A stretch of DNA of 41,854 bases from assembly GCA_003513495.1 (NCBI GenBank), contig DOPM01000009.1:473-42326 (forward strand), read 5' to 3'. The notes under the pieces were generated by a model. The model was given only the letters and a program-made list of their open reading frames with translations. It was not told the DNA's origin and made no database searches. This document shows positions 1-9,125 of the stretch, one piece after another. Source of the DNA: Desulfosporosinus sp. Its GTDB lineage: Bacteria; Bacillota; Desulfitobacteriia; Desulfitobacteriales; Desulfitobacteriaceae. Position 1 is the first letter of the stretch. Each line of letters opens with the position of its first letter. Position numbers and translations under genes: made by a program.

Positions 1-148
1 ATCAGAAGCAATATCATTTGAAAGGGATTAGGGTTTTAGACCTAACATGAACTTGTCCACCTAAATTTCCTATATTCGCACATAGAAATCATTTCGCAGT
101 CTAAATTTATTATGAAATATTAGCGGTTAGTAAGAGGGGGATTTTCAG

Positions 149-835
149 ATGTTAAAGCGGGATAAAAATGGATTACTACAAATTTTGGAAGAGCTTGATT
201 TTGACATAGGACAATTTGAAGCACTTGAAGAGAATATGGATGATTCATATGCGTTTGTAATTAAACTCAAGGAATCACCTTTAAAATTTTGGGCTAGAAA
301 TAACCCTAGTAGTTTTACCGAATATGACTGTGCATATATAATGTTTGGGCCAGAATATTCACGCACAGAGTATAGGCCTCAGAACAATTGGTTTGATAAT
401 ATATATGATGTCTATAATGAATTTAGAGAATGGTTACTTAATCATGTAAAACTATATTTAGAAGAATTATCTGCTCCTGATTTATGGAGTAATCAATCAG
501 ACAATCCACAGGCGGCTTTCGGTATGTCTGAATATGAGGATTTCACAATGTTTACGAATGAAGAGAGAGTAGAATTGGAAGATGCAGTTCGAAGATTTCG
601 ATACAGGATACAAGAAACGTTTGAACCTACACAAGATGAATTTGCTTTAATCGATTCTAAACTTAATTATCTTTTAGAATCTGCTGATAGATTAAATAAA
701 TTTGAGTGGAAAAGTGTCCTTCTTTCTACCCTAATTGGAATAGCTACTACAATGTCATTAGATGCCAGTTCAGGACGAACCCTCTTGTATATTGCAAAGC
801 AAGTGTTCACTGAGGCTGTAAAGCTTATTCAATAA
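149..835 (+). CDS. Hypothetical protein with one C-terminal hydrophobic segment
   Basis: I do not recognise this 228-residue protein. The start is well supported by a GAGGGGG ribosome binding site about ten bases upstream of the ATG. Residues 1-170 are soluble, acidic and aromatic-rich. After a predicted helical stretch (about 150-190) comes a hydrophobic segment at roughly 193-208 (VLLSTLIGIATT), followed by a short amphipathic tail ending in KLIQ. That layout, a long cytosolic domain with a single short membrane-seeking helix near the C-terminus, is seen in many small stand-alone accessory proteins, but I see no catalytic motif. It stands alone: nothing precedes it in the window and about 240 bases separate it from the next gene. 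Function unknown. Confidence 0.8.
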   Translation: MLKRDKNGLLQILEELDFDIGQFEALEENMDDSYAFVIKLKESPLKFWARNNPSSFTEYDCAYIMFGPEYSRTEYRPQNNWFDNIYDVYNEFREWLLNHVKLYLEELSAPDLWSNQSDNPQAAFGMSEYEDFTMFTNEERVELEDAVRRFRYRIQETFEPTQDEFALIDSKLNYLLESADRLNKFEWKSVLLSTLIGIATTMSLDASSGRTLLYIAKQVFTEAVKLIQ

Positions 836-1077
836 AGGTGATAAGTCTCTAGTAAATAAACTGTAGGTATCTTCTTTGGGCCCTCTTTTCATAACCATAG
901 TTGTCGGAATCTATAAGAACGTATCGCAACTTAACTTCGCTAAAGACTGCTTATTGATAATAGATTTACAAGACTACGCAAAGAAAGCCTAAACCAGAGG
1001 GCTAATCGCTACAACACGAAACTTCTAGTTATTCTTATACTATGACGGATTAGTAGGAACGTTATAAGGGGGATATA

Positions 1078-3083
1078 ATGGGGAAAAAGCTATCCCTTGA
1101 TGAATATGTTTTGAGAGTTAGGGAGATTAATCCAGCAATTAAGGTTTTAGGGACATACGTTAATTCGGCAACAAAAATACTACATAGATGCCATTGCGGT
1201 AGAGAATGGAACGTTGCACCTTCATCAATTTTATGTAGCAATGCTAAATCTTGTAGGAAATGCAATGACTTAAGCCATGATGAATAAGTTGCAAGGATTA
1301 AGAAGATAAATCCTAAGTTCGAGGTTATAGGAACCTATGTTAATTTAACAACAAAAATTCTTCATAGATGTTCTTGCGGAAAAGAGTGGAATGTTATTCC
1401 GTATGACGTAATTAATGGCAAGTCTAAATCCTGTAGAAAATGTTCGTCTACAAATACTCACTATGACTACGTTGCAAAACTCAAAGAAATAAATCCTTTG
1501 ATTGAGGTTTTAGGGACTTATATAAGTTCAAAAACAAAAATATTTCACAAATGTTCTTGTGGTAGAGCATGGAACGTTGCACCTTCCTTGATATTAAGTG
1601 GTCATTCTAAATCGTGTGGGAAGTGTGATTCCTTAAGTCATGATGAATACGTTCTTAAAGTTAAACAGGTTAATCCTTTATTAAGGTTATTGGCAAATAT
1701 ATTAATATAAACACAAAGGTACTTCATAAATGTTCTTGTGGAAAAGCATGGTATCCTCGACCTTTTGACGTTTTAAATGGAAAGTCAAAATCCTGCGGGA
1801 AATGTAAAGATATAATTGGAAGTATATCAGTAGGCAATGTTTATAATAACTGGACAGTCTTGAACATAGAACATAATGAAAATGACAAAGTGTTTAGACC
1901 AAAAGTGTTCTGCAAATGTAGTTGTGAAAAAATACAGTATGTTGATTCCTATGATTTAGTAAATGGAAAAACTAAACAATGTAGACAATGCTCAGATACA
2001 GAAGCAGGGTTAAAAAAGAAATATAGTCATGAGCAATATCTTAAAAGACTTGTAGAGATTGGAAGCAATGTTAAAGTCAAAGAAGGGTGCTTCTATAAAG
2101 GAAATGGCATAAAACTTACTCATGTTTGTACAGTTTGTGGAGGCGATTGGAAGGTTAAGCCAAACGTAGTTCTTAACGGCTCAACAATGTGTCTTAAATG
2201 TTCACATAGTGCAAATGAGTCTCTAATGGCTATAGCATTAAAACAACTTTTTAAACATTACTATCCCAAAACAGAGTGGGAATGCGATTTGGGTTTTAGA
2301 GGAAAATTTGGCGGGGTTAGCCCTTATGACATTTACGTTCCTGAGCTAAATCTTGTGGTTGAATGTCAATCACAGTACCATGACGATTCTGAACATAGAG
2401 AATTAGATTTAATGAAGAGAAGATATGCTTTAGATAAGGGATATTTGTATAAGGAAATTGACCATAGAAATATTAGCGTTTTAGAAGCTATTCAACAATT
2501 CTTCCCAGAACTAAATGAGGTTCCTGATTATGTAGACTTAACCAAAAATGTAACTAGAAGTTGGTCTTTAGAAAGGGCTCAGGAGTTGTTAAATAAAGGA
2601 TTCTCATATAAAGACGTTTCAGAAGCAGTTAATACTAGGAAACAGTCAATAGCAAGTGCCGTAATGAAGCGGCAATTGGTAATGCCTGTTGGATACATAC
2701 CAAGAAACAAAAGGGAGTGGAGCTTAGAAGAGGCCCAGAAGTTATTAAACGAAGAAAGATATACCTATTCAAAGATTAGCGAAATACTTGGAAAAGGGTG
2801 CACTACTGATGCAATATCAATGGCAGTAACACAAGGACTTTTAATAAGAGCTAAATATAAAGCTAAACGTATTATTAGGAATCCCCGAAGACAAAGAATT
2901 GCAATCGTTCAGCTTAATTTAGATGGTGAAATAGTTAACAGATACGAAGGAATTTCCTTTATTCAAGGATTTGGCAGAGGGGCTGTATCAAACGCTTGTA
3001 AAGGTAAAGGTAAGTGTAAGGATGTTACAAGGAAACATGAATACATGGGGTATCAATGGTACTATGAAGATGACGATAATTAG
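1078..3083 (+). pseudogene. Homing-endonuclease-like protein: six Cys-rich repeats, REase-like nuclease, HTH/NUMOD-like C-terminus (broken)
   Basis: Read through its two lesions this is one gene of about 668 codons, with ribosome binding site AAGGGGG before the ATG. It has six tandem units of about 55-70 residues, each with CxC(G)-x-W and a later C-x2-C, like treble-clef zinc fingers (unit starts near 1096, 1276, 1465, 1645, 1810 and 2030). Next is a nuclease-like domain near 2215-2510 with YDIYVPELNLVVECQSQYH, matching the D...ExQ core of PD-(D/E)XK/Vsr-like enzymes. Two HTH-like units follow (WSLERAQELL and WSLEEAQKLL), then a NUMOD1-like tail (IVQLNLDGEIVNRYEG) ending HEYMGYQWYY. Lesion 1: codon 1285-1287 is TAA where the sister units have TAT/TAC (DEY-V). 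Lesion 2: one base is missing at about 1681, where 'cct tta (a)tt aag gtt' would restore unit 4. The stretch 1860-3083 is an uninterrupted 407-codon frame that keeps the nuclease and C-terminal modules, but has no visible ribosome binding site. Confidence 0.75.
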
Positions 3084-3146
3084 ACTAGAAGATATAGAAT
3101 AAAATAAAATAAAAGGTAACATAGTTGTAAAGAGGGGAAACCATTT

Positions 3147-3281
3147 ATGAACTATAAAATAATTATGTATTGTGGTGAAGGATTGAATATAAGTTATTAT
3201 GTTAAAACTGGAGCTATTAATATGCAAATTGCGGAGGGGATTGTAGGAGAGGTTACAACGATTAACAATAAGCAGATATAG
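3147..3281 (+). CDS. Small hypothetical ORF (44 aa)
   Basis: ATG at 3147 follows a good GAGGGG ribosome binding site at 3132-3137. The frame reads MNYKIIMYCGEG... and ends ...TTINNKQI before TAG. I recognise no domain. It lies 63 bases after the homing-endonuclease-like gene on the same strand, so it could be a decayed downstream partner or a truncated phage-type gene. Support comes only from the ribosome binding site and the normal-looking residue composition. Confidence 0.4.
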   Translation: MNYKIIMYCGEGLNISYYVKTGAINMQIAEGIVGEVTTINNKQI

Positions 3282-3774
3282 TTTGAAGTTCTATAGGAAA
3301 CTCAGAATAAACGAGGGTGTGTAGAAAATTTTATACTTGAAAGAAATTGTCCTCTAAAAAAGCGGAAAGAACTATTCACTAAATAGGCATTTAGCGCATA
3401 GTTAAAACGACAATAAAAGTAACTTCAGTAATACGGTAAAATCATCTTGTGAACAAGTTTAAACATAATCGGTTTTTAATTAGTCATTTTGTTAATGTTT
3501 AGATGAGTTTGGTAAGTAAAATGTGGCCCTGCGTATATACTAACCCTATAAGTGTGGATTTCATGTATTAGATGGATTATACTGAACTAGACTCCACAAA
3601 GCATTACAGTGTATTCTAGAGGGCGTTTTGTAAATGAAACTCTTCAGCTGTTTAACATCAGTTAATTAGCAAACATTACAGAAAACGGCAACCTGATTCT
3701 GGCTTTGTAATAAACATACCTGACTGTGTTACAGTCTACAATAATCCGAAGAACAGGAACTCTGTACAATATAG

Positions 3775-3812
3775 CCCAATCGATTGATCTGGTTAACTAT
3801 CAATCGATTGGG
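3775..3812. repeat. Perfect 14-bp inverted repeat, possible terminator
   Basis: CCCAATCGATTGAT, a 10-base loop, then ATCAATCGATTGGG. The 14-base arms match perfectly and each contains the palindrome ATCGAT. It is followed on the plus strand by a weak T-rich tail (TTATTCT), so it may end transcription of the 1.1-3.3 kb genes, but there is no proper T-run and a protein-binding site is also possible. Confidence 0.55.
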
Positions 3813-4030
3813 TTATTCTACGAGTACTCCCCTTGGTATTTTACACGCTACTTTACATAATATCTATTATCGGACCCAATTTCAAATCATATTCTATTAA
3901 CTTCTCCTCTTCAAAACCTTGAATTGAAAAATTTAATCACGAACACCTTCTTTATGGTTTTATTACACTAAGAATAATATTGAGTTCTCTGATGAGTGGT
4001 AACTATGTTTAATGGTTTAATGCAGTAATG

Positions 4031-4090
4031 CCTGGTAAGGACATGTCACTACCGCCTGGTACGGTTTACCAGACCTAGATACCTGTCCTT
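4031..4090. ncRNA. Candidate structured RNA element with alternative pairings
   Basis: AAGGACA (4037-4043) can pair with TGTCCTT (4084-4090). Enclosed within is a hairpin CTGGTA-cggtt-TACCAG (4056-4061 with 4067-4072). A second copy of CTGGTA at 4032-4037 could compete for the same TACCAG. The patch is GC-richer than its surroundings and lies about 320 bases upstream of the membrane-protein gene. I do not recognise a known riboswitch consensus, and the strand cannot be told from the fold. Confidence 0.3.
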
Positions 4091-4409
4091 CTGAGGATTT
4101 CTGCATAGCCGGTTCCAGACCCTTAGCGAGCCACGAAAACCCCTGTCAGCATAGTAGGATTCTGCTCCATTGTGGTATACGTTTACATTAATCATTATTG
4201 TTTTTTTAATTACAAAAGATTAACTAATGAGCGGACACAATTTTCAATCCTGTAATACTGGGCTTATTTATGAAAGGTTTAATATAATGTGAACAAACGG
4301 AATCCAGAAGCAAGGGCATTTATTGTGTACATAACCCGCATAAGCTGTATGAAAATTACTTATTTAGCAAATAAATAAAATGCTTATGAAATCTGGAGGT
4401 ATAGAAAGC

Positions 4410-4886
4410 ATGGATAAAATCATAACATTACTATTCTACCCCGTATTCCTAGTCATAACATTTTGCTTAACGTTGATCTTTATTCCTAAAACTAAATATA
4501 AAGAATATTTAATCTATGGAATTCTTATCGGTGGATTAGGTGATATAATAGCTGTTGGTTTATTTCAAAATATTCTAGGTGTTATGTGGTTTAAGAACCT
4601 AAGCATCTTTTATGTTTTAAAAATGATGGCCCTATCCCCACTATGTTGGACGGTTACTATTATGATTTTTCTATATTTTTTACCCGCCAAAAAGTCCTTC
4701 AGGTATCCCTATATCTTAACTTGGGCCAGTATAAGCCTTGGTTACGGATATATCGTACATAATGTTGGACTATACGATTTCGTTAACTGGTTCTACCCCA
4801 TACCGGCTTATCTTATATTTCTTTGCTGGTGGGGATTTGCTACATGGTTGTTTAGAAGAACTAGTCCTTTGGCCAAAGAAGAGTAA
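4410..4886 (+). CDS. Small integral membrane protein
   Basis: The start at ATG 4410 (MDKIITLLFY) is chosen over the ATG at 4380 because GGAGGT lies at 4394-4399, the right distance upstream of 4410. The protein is about 158 residues and almost entirely hydrophobic, with around five membrane segments: residues 3-22, 30-48, 60-85, 93-115 and 125-145. A short charged tail ends in AKEE. It resembles the many small uncharacterised four- to five-span membrane proteins of clostridial genomes (CBO0543-type proteins come to mind), but I cannot assign a family with confidence. It is a single-gene unit, with about 320 gene-free bases upstream and a convergent YolD gene downstream. Confidence 0.75.
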   Translation: MDKIITLLFYPVFLVITFCLTLIFIPKTKYKEYLIYGILIGGLGDIIAVGLFQNILGVMWFKNLSIFYVLKMMALSPLCWTVTIMIFLYFLPAKKSFRYPYILTWASISLGYGYIVHNVGLYDFVNWFYPIPAYLIFLCWWGFATWLFRRTSPLAKEE

Positions 4887-5152
4887 TATAAAGCAGTTTA
4901 TTCAACAACTGACTCTCAAAATTAACTTCCGTTATCCCAATACTGTGAAAAGCATATTGCTTTCACCATCTTGCGCTACGACGAGCTGTTCCCGTAATAT
5001 AAATAATCCACAGTCCAAGCTACGTGACAAATTGGAATTTGCTTTGATAATTCTTCCCTCAAATTACTTAAAGCATTTTGATAATTCATACGGCGTGATC
5101 TATATCTTCTGTGTGCTTGTATTCACTATCTGTTCTAACCTTTACTATTGGT

Positions 5153-5581
5153 TCAACGCATTTCCATAAATTTGAATATTTGTCCATCTATACTGATTAT
5201 TTCATCAATGGGAATCGCTGTGCCATCGGTCATAACGACAACCCGTTCATATTCGTCTATCTTTTTAGCCGTACTGATAGCAGTAACATAGGCACCGCCA
5301 TTCTTCTTCGCATCCGGCTGAAAGTAGGTAATTGCGATTTCGGGATACTCTTTAATCCGATCTGCTATGATTTGCAGCCTATCACTCAAAGCGTCTTTCA
5401 TATATTCGTCCAATTTTACTCTCTCGTCAGTCAGTCTTGCGGTTTCTTTGATGGCGGCATCATAGCCGGTCAGTGCGGCGAAAGGGGAAAACTGAGCTGC
5501 CCGTTCAATAGCAGTCATATGAGGGCGTGTCGTAGAGACATGGTGAGGTAGATTAATGATGTCGTCATATGTCCTCCTCAT
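5153..5581 (-). CDS. YolD-like family protein
   Basis: The 142-residue protein opens with the family signature MRRTYDDIINLPHHVSTTRP followed by AAQFSPFAALTGYDAAIKET, typical of YolD-like proteins. These are the usual partners of UvrX/YqjW-type Y-family polymerases in Firmicutes and are thought to play a UmuD-like accessory role in SOS mutagenesis. Its ATG overlaps the TGA of the polymerase upstream (ATGA), so the two are translationally coupled. The C-terminal half (ITYFQPDAKKNGG, VVMTDGTAIPIDEI) is a small beta-rich domain also usual in the family. Length is normal. Confidence 0.9.
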   Translation of the reverse strand: MRRTYDDIINLPHHVSTTRPHMTAIERAAQFSPFAALTGYDAAIKETARLTDERVKLDEYMKDALSDRLQIIADRIKEYPEIAITYFQPDAKKNGGAYVTAISTAKKIDEYERVVVMTDGTAIPIDEIISIDGQIFKFMEMR

Positions 5582-7101
5582 GCCTTGTGCCCTCCAATCT
5601 GCCTGTTCCGGTCTACAGTAGTAGCGCCATCCTCCAGATTCATACCCTTTAGAATGGCGTTCTTGCCGTATTTCTTTTTTATTTCAAGCATTGCTTGCTG
5701 CATCTTTTTTTCTCGTGCAAGTTCAGCTTCTTCATCTTCTTTTTTCGCCTGCGCAGCCGCGTAATCCGTAAAGAGATCAAGTTGTTCAAAGGTGCCCGTC
5801 TTTTGAACAGTTGCCTCATCAACGACATGATTGGCTGTGATATTGACTCTTCTGATCAGAAGATTTTTGTCAACGATGCGTTCAAACAGATCTGTGACGG
5901 CATCCATGATTAGCTTTGTGGAGGAGGTCTGTCTGTCAAGATTTACTGAACCATGCGCGGATTTCGGAAGGTTGCGTCCATAGTGGTCGGTGGTGATTGC
6001 TCCGTGATATGATTTCTTATTCTCTGGATTTGTTAGATTATCGATATCATATCCGACCGTCAAAACAAGCTGGTCGCTCACAAGCCTTTTATCTACTAGA
6101 TCAAGCACCAGGAGATCAGTCATTTCCCGTACGATCAGCTTCGCTTTGTCAAAAGTATAGGCATAGTGTAGTACCTGCCCCGATCCAATACTGTTTGTAC
6201 TTGGCTTATACGCTTTAATATCGGCAATTGTGCATGGCTCCCACCCCCACGCATGGTCAATCAGCAGCTCAGCGTTGATGCCGAACAGCTTATACAGTAA
6301 ATCCTCGTTGTAGTAATCGGTAGGTTTACCGAGAGAGCATCTTGCAATATCTCCCATTGTAAAGAGGCCTTTTTCCTCCAGCTTCTTGGCATATCCTTTT
6401 CCAACGCGCCAAAAGTCTGTTAGAGGCCGATGCGACCACAGGGAGCGACGGTAGCTCATTTCGTCCAGCTCGGCGATCCGCATACCGTTGTTATCAGCAG
6501 GTATGTGCTTTGCCTGAATATCCATAGCGATCTTGCTTAGATACAGGTTTGTGCCAATTCCCGCCGTTGCTGTAATGCCAGTTGTTCTGAGTACATCCAG
6601 AATCATTTTCGCGGCAAGCTCACGGGCTGAAAGATTGTAGGTATTCAGATAATCGGTGGCGTCAAGGAATACCTCATCAATGGAGTAGACATGAATATCT
6701 TCGGGCGCAATATACTTCAAATAGATATTGTAAATCTGCGTGCTGTACTCTATATAATACGCCATCCTCGGTAGAGCAACAATGTAGTCCAGCGAGAGAC
6801 CCGGTGAGGATTTCAATTCAGTATCGTTGCAGGAAACGCCGGAAAAGGCTCGTCCGGGTGCTTTGCACAGCCGTGCTGCATTTGCTTCCTTCACCTTCTT
6901 TACGACTTCAAACAGCCTCGCCCTACCGGAAATGCCGTATCCTTTGAGGGAGGGAGAGACGGCGAGACAGATGGTTCTTTTTGTGCGGCTTGCATCAGCG
7001 ACAACAAGGTTGGTGGTCAGCGGATCAAGCCCCCGTTCCACACATTCGACCGAAGCGTAGAAGGATTTCAAATCAATTGCGATATAGGTTCTGTTCTTCA
7101 T
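5578..7101 (-). CDS. Y-family DNA polymerase (UmuC/DinB-like, UvrX/YqjW type)
   Basis: A translesion DNA polymerase of 507 residues. The N-terminal palm motif is YIAIDLKSFYASVE (catalytic Asp near residue 9), and the second catalytic motif is VYSIDEVFLD near residue 140. A helix-hairpin-helix region follows (WRVGKGYAKKLEEKG, near 235). The little-finger region occupies about 300-420, and a charged coiled-coil-like tail (EEAELAREKKMQQA) ends in NRQIGGHKA, a tail typical of the longer clostridial and mobile-element versions. GGAG lies seven bases before the ATG. YolD follows with overlapping stop and start. I looked for a Gram-positive LexA box (GAAC-N4-GTTC) upstream and saw none, so SOS control is not shown here. 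The pair is visibly GC-richer than its flanks, suggesting recent acquisition. Confidence 0.93.
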   Translation of the reverse strand: MKNRTYIAIDLKSFYASVECVERGLDPLTTNLVVADASRTKRTICLAVSPSLKGYGISGRARLFEVVKKVKEANAARLCKAPGRAFSGVSCNDTELKSSPGLSLDYIVALPRMAYYIEYSTQIYNIYLKYIAPEDIHVYSIDEVFLDATDYLNTYNLSARELAAKMILDVLRTTGITATAGIGTNLYLSKIAMDIQAKHIPADNNGMRIAELDEMSYRRSLWSHRPLTDFWRVGKGYAKKLEEKGLFTMGDIARCSLGKPTDYYNEDLLYKLFGINAELLIDHAWGWEPCTIADIKAYKPSTNSIGSGQVLHYAYTFDKAKLIVREMTDLLVLDLVDKRLVSDQLVLTVGYDIDNLTNPENKKSYHGAITTDHYGRNLPKSAHGSVNLDRQTSSTKLIMDAVTDLFERIVDKNLLIRRVNITANHVVDEATVQKTGTFEQLDLFTDYAAAQAKKEDEEAELAREKKMQQAMLEIKKKYGKNAILKGMNLEDGATTVDRNRQIGGHKA

Positions 7102-7239
7102 GCTTATTCTCCGGTTGCCTACTACTTAAATACAAATTATCTGCTCGATAAATTTTTATTTATCTGTGCGTTATAAAATTATAAGAAATTCACTTTAATC
7201 GTTCATATACCCATTATTAGCCTGAGCTTTTCAGTTACT

Positions 7240-7872
7240 TCATTTATTTATTGAATTCATTAACTGGAAGAAGTATTCAGGTTTATGAGTCTTATTTAGG
7301 TTATACCATGAATGTAATGTATCTGGTGTAAATACATCTACTTTTTTCAGTACTTCCATCGCAAATTCCAGAGGAGCTACTCCTGATGCAGTAACTAAAT
7401 TCGCATCGGATACCGCAGGTCCCAACTCATGAAACTTTTCTCCTTTATAATTAGGACATACCATATTAATATACTCTAAGTTATTACTTGTATGCTTTCT
7501 AAAATCTAGGTATCCCATATTCGCGAGGCCCTCAGTTGCACCACAAATTGCAGCAACAATAGTGCCAAGCTTTAAAGCTTGGCCAATTCTTTCCAAGATT
7601 GGTTGATGAATATCTTCTCTCCAAGTAGTCCCTCCTGGTAAAATTAAAAGATCTTTACTCTCAAGAGTACATTCATTAAGGGAAATATCTGGTTTTATGC
7701 TCAGTCCTCCCATGGTAGTAATAATTCCTTTATTAGCTCCCACTGTAATTACTTTTAGAGGTGCTAAATCCTTTTTGAAATATCTTCCTGAGTTTAGTTC
7801 AGCAATTAAATGTCCATATTCCCAGTCTGACATTGTATTAAATACATAAAGATAAACTTTTTTTGTTTGCAT
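7240..7872 (-). CDS. DJ-1/PfpI family protein (glutamine-amidotransferase-like)
   Basis: About 210 residues of the DJ-1/PfpI (type 1 glutamine amidotransferase-like) fold. The nucleophile elbow is VAAICGATEGLAN near residue 107, with Cys as the likely nucleophile, and the conserved DLLILPGG sits near 80. I place the start at ATG 7872 (MQTKKVYLYVF) because GGAG precedes it by nine bases; an in-frame TTG at 7887 would swallow that site. Relatives include proteases, chaperones, glyoxalases and isonitrile hydratases, so substrate and reaction are open. The gene lies downstream of the WYL regulator but is separated from it by a strong terminator, so it probably has its own promoter in the short gap (TATAAT-like sequence just after the hairpin). 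Confidence 0.88.
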   Translation of the reverse strand: MQTKKVYLYVFNTMSDWEYGHLIAELNSGRYFKKDLAPLKVITVGANKGIITTMGGLSIKPDISLNECTLESKDLLILPGGTTWREDIHQPILERIGQALKLGTIVAAICGATEGLANMGYLDFRKHTSNNLEYINMVCPNYKGEKFHELGPAVSDANLVTASGVAPLEFAMEVLKKVDVFTPDTLHSWYNLNKTHKPEYFFQLMNSINK

Positions 7873-7913
7873 CCAATAACACTCCAATCACAATTGATAT
7901 AGCCTATTATAAA

Positions 7914-7948
7914 ATAACTTCCCTGACAGCTAACGTCAGGGAAGTTAT
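7914..7948 (-). terminator. Rho-independent terminator of the WYL regulator gene
   Basis: A perfect 14-bp stem (7914-7927 with 7935-7948) with a 7-base loop begins at the stop codon of the regulator. On the minus strand the stem is followed by TTTTATAAT. It separates the regulator from the DJ-1 gene. Confidence 0.85.
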
Positions 7949-8910
7949 CATACTTGATAAAATTTTATTAATTCCGACAGAACTTCAACAAGTCTTTTCT
8001 TAAGACTTATTGGCTCAATAACCTGAATAGATTTACCGTACGGTAAAAGTAAATAAGGTACATATGTATGTATCATATCTTTTTCAAGAAGAAATACTGC
8101 TTGATTTGAAGTCCGTTCTTGTAAATAATGTCCTAAAAACCAATGTTGGCAAATATCATCCAACGCCCTTGTATTACCATTAATAACTAAAGAAATAATC
8201 CCTTCCTTATCTTGTATAGTTGGAAGGAGGTTTTTCATAAAAAAGTCACGTGCTGAAAAGTTGACTGGCTGGCTAAACTTATTTGCGGTTAGCATTAGAC
8301 TTTCAATTCGATCTACTCTAAAACTTCGAATATCATTCCTAAGATGACAAAGCCCAATCACATACCAGTTATTTTTCCAATAAATAATTCTGTACGGATC
8401 AACCAATCTATACTTTGATTTCTCTTCGCCACTTTTATGGTATTGAATTTTTACAGTGTATCCGTCAGCTACGGCCTTCTCCAACTCCCTCAAGAAAGGT
8501 TCCATGGAAAAGGAACTTAATCGACTTATTACTTCAAGACTGGTTAAATGTTGGTTTATCTTTGTTTCCTGCTCTTGATTTGAATATTTGCTTAGCTTTG
8601 AAATAGCTCTATTTAGTGCTTCACCACCATAATATCCGGCTTCTTCTGCAAAAACAGCAGCATGATAAAGTGAGGTTTGCTCTTCAAAATCAAAAAAAAG
8701 AGGAGCTTCAATAAAACTGTTCAATAAAGTATATCCACCGTTATGTCCTGGTTCTGAAATTATAGGTACGCCACTTGTTGAAAGTGTATCAATATAACGA
8801 TACACAGTCCTTATATTCATCTCTAACTTTTCTGAAATTTGTTTTGCAGTAATTTTTTCACCTGAACTAAGCATCCATAGAATTGCTAGTATATTGTCAA
8901 TTTTAGGCAT
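7948..8910 (-). CDS. HTH/WYL-domain transcriptional regulator (YafY-like)
   Basis: A 320-residue regulator. An N-terminal HTH_11-type winged helix covers residues 1-60 (ITAKQISEKLEMNIRTVYRYIDTLSTSGVPI). A WYL domain covers about 135-215, with DPYRIIYWKNNWYVIGLC and SFRVDRIESL carrying the conserved Trp-Tyr and Arg positions, followed by a C-terminal WCX-like region. WYL regulators sense nucleic-acid or other small ligands and commonly control DNA-damage or defence functions, usually as repressors. The start has GAGGTGG seven bases upstream. It ends in its own terminator. The perfect hairpin/palindrome at 8980-9003, about 70 bases upstream, is a candidate autoregulatory site. Confidence 0.9.
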   Translation of the reverse strand: MPKIDNILAILWMLSSGEKITAKQISEKLEMNIRTVYRYIDTLSTSGVPIISEPGHNGGYTLLNSFIEAPLFFDFEEQTSLYHAAVFAEEAGYYGGEALNRAISKLSKYSNQEQETKINQHLTSLEVISRLSSFSMEPFLRELEKAVADGYTVKIQYHKSGEEKSKYRLVDPYRIIYWKNNWYVIGLCHLRNDIRSFRVDRIESLMLTANKFSQPVNFSARDFFMKNLLPTIQDKEGIISLVINGNTRALDDICQHWFLGHYLQERTSNQAVFLLEKDMIHTYVPYLLLPYGKSIQVIEPISLKKRLVEVLSELIKFYQV

Positions 8911-8979
8911 ATAATTCCACCTCTATATAACCCATCAACTGTTCCTTTCTGATAGCTTTCTATATAATGAGGCCCTAGA

Positions 8980-9003
8980 CACATTTGTAATTTCACAAAT
9001 GTG
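8980..9003. promoter_or_regulatory. Inverted repeat upstream of WYL regulator, possible operator
   Basis: CACATTTGT, six bases, then ACAAATGTG: a perfect 9-bp dyad with a 6-bp spacer, about 70 bases before the regulator start. The size and symmetry suit a dimeric repressor site. No T-run follows, so a terminator is less likely. Confidence 0.4.
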
Positions 9004-9125
9004 GTTACAGTCATACTTCCTTCTTTAATATAGCTTTACCGCATAATTCATTCCAGCATGATTTTTATGATATTTCTTTAATCGGCCTTTAAATTTTCCT
9101 TCTTTATTGGCCAGATCAATCCCTT

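Larger units (their letters stand above)
3282..4409. other. Gene-poor intergenic region with hairpins
   Basis: About 1.1 kb without a convincing gene on either strand. It holds a 6-bp-stem hairpin at 3723-3736 (GACTGT-gtt-ACAGTC region), a perfect 14-bp-stem inverted repeat at 3775-3812 and a foldable segment at 4031-4090 (each described separately). A T-run near 4200 is not attached to a clear stem. Base composition is AT-rich outside the 4020-4170 patch, which is noticeably GC-richer. Confidence 0.6.

Noticed and set aside
836..3110. Possible group I intron hosting the homing-endonuclease-like gene (an AAGATATAG stretch at 3088 resembles the conserved S element)
   Set aside because: I could not find a matching P7 partner or Q/R core upstream of 1078, and no split exon flanks the gene.
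5111..5551. 146-codon plus-strand frame
   Set aside because: Lies opposite the YolD gene, which has strong family signatures.
7102..7239. LexA box upstream of the Y-family polymerase
   Set aside because: Only half sites (CGTTC) were found; no GAAC-N4-GTTC pair.
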